NCBI GenBank assembly: GCA_002490995.1
Contig: DKVC01000206.1
Coordinates: 1-15,660 of the forward strand
Origin: Lachnospiraceae bacterium UBA7188
Lineage (GTDB): Bacteria > Bacillota > Clostridia > Lachnospirales > Lachnospiraceae
DNA: 15,660 nucleotides
Reading direction: 5' to 3'
A program made the position numbers and the translations under genes. This document shows positions 13,651 to 15,660 of this stretch, piece after piece. The notes beneath the pieces are model-generated. The model was not told the origin of the DNA. It did no database searches and saw only the letters and a program-made list of their open reading frames with translations. Position 1 is the first letter of the stretch, and the number at the start of each line of letters is the position of its first letter.

Positions 13651-14643
13651 TTACCTGCCGTTATAGTCGGAAAGGAATTCCACATATTTGCCTGTTCCGA
13701 TGGCCACTGCCGTCATGGGGTCTTCGGCAGTAATGGTATTGATACCTGTCCTGGAAGAAATCAGTTCCTCCAATCCCCGCAGAAGGCTGCCGCCTCCTGT
13801 CAGCACGATTCCGCGGTCCGCGATATCCGCCGCCAGCTCCGGCGGTGTCTTCTCCAATACACTGTGAATCGTCTCCACTATCTGGGATGTAGTCTCCCGC
13901 AATGCCTCTTCCGTCTCTTCCGAAGACACTTTTACGGTCTTGGGCAGACCTGTCACCAGGTTCCGTCCCCTTACATCCATGTAGTCCACCTCGGTTCTCT
14001 TATACGCCGAGCCAATCTTTATCTTCAGGTCCTCGGCGGTTCTCTCACCGATCAGAAGATTATGCTTCTTACGCATATAACGCACAATGGCTTCATCAAA
14101 GTCATCTCCCGCCACCTTGATGGATGCGCTGACCACCGTACCGCCAAGAGAAATAACCGCTATATCAGAAGTACCGCCCCCGATATCCACTATCATATTA
14201 CCGCATGGCTTGGAAATGTCAATCCCCGCCCCGATTGCCGCAGCAATGGGTTCTTCAATGATTTCCACATCCCTGGCACCCGCCTGATAAGTGGCATCCT
14301 CCACGGCTTTCTTCTCCACTTCCGTAACGCCGCTGGGAACGCATACGGCAATGCGCGGCTTTCTGAAAGCCCTCCTGCCCAGTGCTTTCTGGATAAAATA
14401 CTTCATCATTTTCTCTGTGACAGAATAATCCGATATAACCCCCTGCCGCAAAGGGCGCACCGCAATAATGTTGCCCGGGGTCCTGCCAAGCATCAGGCGT
14501 GCATCCTCCCCGATGGCTTTAATCTTATTCGTGTCTCTGTCAAACGCTACAACGGAGGGTTCTTTCAATACGACACCCTTACCTCTGATGTATACTAAAA
14601 TGCTGGCTGTACCCAAATCAATTCCGATATCTGTGCACTGCAT
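13651..14643 (-). CDS. mreB: Rod-shape protein MreB/Mbl (actin-like)
   Basis: Bacterial actin homologue of 330 aa that polymerises under the membrane and directs the elongation peptidoglycan machinery. The ATPase signatures are intact: phosphate-1 DLGTAS (about 9-14), phosphate-2 DIGGGTSD (153-160) and the adenosine motif GIVLTGGGSLLRGL (about 278-291), plus MreB-type GRTPGNIIAVRPL, EEPIAAAIGAG and HNLLIGERTAEDLKIKIG. Its position before flgF and flgG matches Bacillus mbl, so Mbl is an equally fair name. It starts at 14643 with AAAGGGG about 9 nt upstream. A short open frame ends 6 nt before the ATG, suggesting translational coupling. The likely promoter is at 14976-14981, with a leader of about 325 nt containing hairpin repeats. 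mreD/mreC are not in the window. Confidence 0.96.
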   Translation of the reverse strand: MQCTDIGIDLGTASILVYIRGKGVVLKEPSVVAFDRDTNKIKAIGEDARLMLGRTPGNIIAVRPLRQGVISDYSVTEKMMKYFIQKALGRRAFRKPRIAVCVPSGVTEVEKKAVEDATYQAGARDVEIIEEPIAAAIGAGIDISKPCGNMIVDIGGGTSDIAVISLGGTVVSASIKVAGDDFDEAIVRYMRKKHNLLIGERTAEDLKIKIGSAYKRTEVDYMDVRGRNLVTGLPKTVKVSSEETEEALRETTSQIVETIHSVLEKTPPELAADIADRGIVLTGGGSLLRGLEELISSRTGINTITAEDPMTAVAIGTGKYVEFLSDYNGR

Positions 14644-14649
14644 ACTATA

Positions 14650-14805
14650 TTACCCCTTTCTCCATGGATTCCATTCTTCTTCAATCTCCTGTTCAATTTC
14701 CGGCTATAACTTCATCGTTTCCAGTTCTTTCCAGACTTTATACCGCATCCCATAATATTTACCGGAGTAAAATATATTAAGCGCTGAGAGAGCGCCGCTT
14801 ATCAT
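14650..14805 (-). pseudogene. Small ORF upstream of mreB with an in-frame amber stop
   Basis: From ATG 14805 an SD (GGAG, complement of 14813-14816, 7 nt spacing) precedes a 33-codon ORF ending at TAG (14704-14706). The same frame continues after the TAG for 17 codons reading PEIEQEIEEEWNPWRKG and stops at TAA (14650-14652), 6 nt before mreB. The mreB SD lies inside its last codons. The aromatic/acidic composition (YYGMRYKVWKELETMKL before the TAG) looks protein-like, not random. It could be a decayed small gene, an expressed leader peptide or chance. I do not recognise the product. Confidence 0.3.
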
Positions 14806-14975
14806 AAGCATACTCCAAGCTTTCGCTATCAGACCATAGGAAGCAGGGGAGCTTCCTATGGTTGAGGGCGCAAAGAGCGCGCCGCTTATCATAAGCATAC
14901 TCCAGACTTCCGATATCAGACCATAGGAAGCAAGGGAGCTTCCTATGGTTGAGGGCGCAAAGAGCGCGCCCTCAT
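14779..14975. repeat. 87-bp hairpin-rich tandem repeat upstream of mreB
   Basis: The sequence from 14794 repeats from 14881 with an 87-bp period, about 2.2 copies, with a partial third. Each unit has a palindrome GCTTATCATAAGC, then an 11-bp perfect hairpin CCATAGGAAGC...GCTTCCTATGG (14834-14844/14851-14861 and 14921-14931/14938-14948), and a GC-rich arm GAGGGCGC...GCGCCCTC (14951-14958/14966-14973). The units differ mainly in the stretch between palindrome and hairpin (14816-14826 versus 14903-14913). The period is a multiple of three, so the minus frame stays open across the units. Not CRISPR-like: no spacers, and the units are themselves palindromic. Probably in the mreB leader if the promoter at 14976 is right. 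Confidence 0.9.
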
Positions 14976-14981
14976 ATTATA
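14976..14981 (-). promoter_or_regulatory. Candidate mreB promoter -10 box
   Basis: On the minus strand, TATAAT is followed by ATGAGGGCGC, so transcription would start at the first hairpin of the 87-bp repeats and give an mreB leader of about 325 nt. There is no good -35; TATGAA lies 17 bp upstream. The upstream region is A/T-rich, which may help RNA polymerase. The call rests mostly on the perfect -10 box. Confidence 0.4.
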
Positions 14982-14996
14982 ACCGAAAAAAATCCA

Positions 14997-15018
14997 TTTT
15001 CATAGGGGTTTATGAAAA
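14997..15018 (-). terminator. Weak A/T-rich hairpin after uvrA
   Basis: TTTTCATA (14997-15004) pairs with TATGAAAA (15011-15018) around GGGGTT. In minus-strand RNA it is followed by TGGATTTTTTTC, a run of seven T. The stem is A/T-rich and therefore weak. It lies about 60 nt after the uvrA stop codon and overlaps the space upstream of the proposed mreB promoter, so it could end uvrA transcription or let it read through. Confidence 0.4.
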
Positions 15019-15079
15019 ATTTAATAAAAAGAATCTCTGCCTGGTCCATTTAATGTTTCGGCAAAACTGAGCGGCTTCT

Positions 15080-15660
15080 TTAGGGCTTTTTATCCTTCTC
15101 CAACATTTTCCTGATATAAATACCGGTATAGGACGCCTCGTTCTCCGCAATCTCTTCCGGTGTACCCCTTGCAATGACAGTTCCGCCCCGGTCGCCGCCC
15201 TCAGGTCCCATGTCGATAATATAGTCCGCAGTTTTGATTACGTCCAGATTGTGTTCTATGACTACAACCGTGTTGCCGCCTTCCGCCAGCCTGTGGAGAA
15301 TGTCCACCAGCTTGTGCACATCCGCAAAATGAAGGCCTGTGGTAGGTTCGTCCAGAATATAAATTGTCTTGCCTGTGCTGCGCCTGGAAAGCTCCGTTGC
15401 CAGCTTGATGCGCTGGGCTTCTCCTCCGGAGAGCGTGGTGGAAGGCTGTCCCAGCTTCACATAACCCAGTCCCACATCATACAGCGTCTCTATCTTGCGC
15501 CGGATTGCGGGAAGGGGTTCGAAGAAGCTGTAAGCCTCCTCCACTGTCATATCCAGCACGTCATAGATACTCTTTCCCTTATATTTCACATCCAGAGTCT
15601 CACGGTTGTAACGCTTGCCGCCGCAGACTTCACAGGGCACATAGACATCCGGCAGGAAAT
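15080..15660 (-). CDS. uvrA: Excinuclease ABC subunit A, C-terminal part (window-truncated)
   Basis: Only the last about 193 codons of UvrA are present; the gene continues past the right edge. UvrA is the damage-recognition ATPase of nucleotide excision repair, forming a dimer that loads UvrB. Visible features: FLPDVYVPCEVCGGKRYN at the right edge (second half of the C-terminal zinc finger), the helical VLDMTVEEAYSFF region, the ABC signature LSGGEAQRIKLATEL, Walker B TIYILDEPTTGLH, the H-loop VVVIEHNLDVIK, and the ending DMGPEGGDRGG with GTPEEIA. The frame continues uninterrupted through the GTG at 15640, so that codon is internal and not a start. The stop TAA is at 15080-15082. Family length is about 940 aa. 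No frame damage is seen. Confidence 0.97.
   Translation of the reverse strand, partial: FLPDVYVPCEVCGGKRYNRETLDVKYKGKSIYDVLDMTVEEAYSFFEPLPAIRRKIETLYDVGLGYVKLGQPSTTLSGGEAQRIKLATELSRRSTGKTIYILDEPTTGLHFADVHKLVDILHRLAEGGNTVVVIEHNLDVIKTADYIIDMGPEGGDRGGTVIARGTPEEIAENEASYTGIYIRKMLEKDKKP

Noticed and set aside
13630..14598. 322-codon plus-strand ORF
   Set aside because: Antisense to mreB, which is intact; no supporting start signal.
14893..14919. Sigma-D-like (TAAG...CCGATAT) motif on the plus strand inside the 87-bp repeat
   Set aside because: Points away from the flagellar genes and is not conserved in the other repeat unit.
14779..14975. CRISPR-like array
   Set aside because: Units are 87 bp, internally palindromic and directly adjoining, without unique spacers or cas genes.
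15080..15640. uvrA fragment as a complete short gene starting at GTG 15640
   Set aside because: The frame continues upstream to the window edge with UvrA sequence (FLPDVYV), so this is window truncation.

Overview
The window looks like a chromosomal core region from a motile, low-to-moderate-GC Firmicute, most likely a Lachnospiraceae-type clostridium. This is inferred from protein style and gene order (cdaA-ybbR-glmM, comFC-yvyF, mreB/mbl-flgF-flgG-flgJ, a DUF3048 lipoprotein, a Ser46-type HPr), not from a database match. Apart from the first gene, every gene is on the minus strand, so transcription runs from high to low coordinates. No rRNA, tRNA, CRISPR array, phage gene or intact transposase gene was seen.

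Layout, left to right: (1) bases 1-262 hold the end of a small repeat element and the leader of a plus-strand DUF3048 (YerB-like) lipoprotein gene. (2) A long imperfect hairpin at 1487-1555 separates it from a convergent HPr (PTS phosphocarrier) gene, whose likely promoter has a palindrome in its spacer. (3) The cdaA-ybbR(cdaR)-glmM operon (2024-5530) makes cyclic di-AMP synthase, its membrane regulator and phosphoglucosamine mutase, linking c-di-AMP to cell-wall precursor supply. (4) Two roughly 100-bp tandem palindromic repeats (5555-5755) lie between cdaA and the next operon and may carry the cdaA promoter. (5) comFC, yvyF (flagellar operon protein) and two uncharacterised membrane proteins form a minus-strand run (5757-8760), preceded by recD2 (9004-11217). 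(6) flgJ (rod-binding), flgG and flgF (distal and proximal rod proteins) and mreB/mbl (11389-14643) form a flagellar rod plus cell-shape cluster that matches the Bacillus mbl-flhO-flhP order. (7) A 436-bp gap (14644-15079) holds an 87-bp hairpin-rich tandem repeat, a possible mreB promoter and a small broken ORF that ends just before mreB. (8) The 3' end of uvrA runs off the right edge.

The protein-coding content is mostly familiar. The least explained material is between genes: three apparently different families of short palindromic repeats sit beside cdaA, mreB and the flagellar rod genes. One is a roughly 102-bp MITE-like element with 26-bp imperfect terminal inverted repeats; a second copy ends at the left window edge, and a possible diverged third copy follows flgJ. 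The two uncharacterised membrane proteins downstream of yvyF are the best candidates for undescribed protein function. No complete new defence or mobile system was found.
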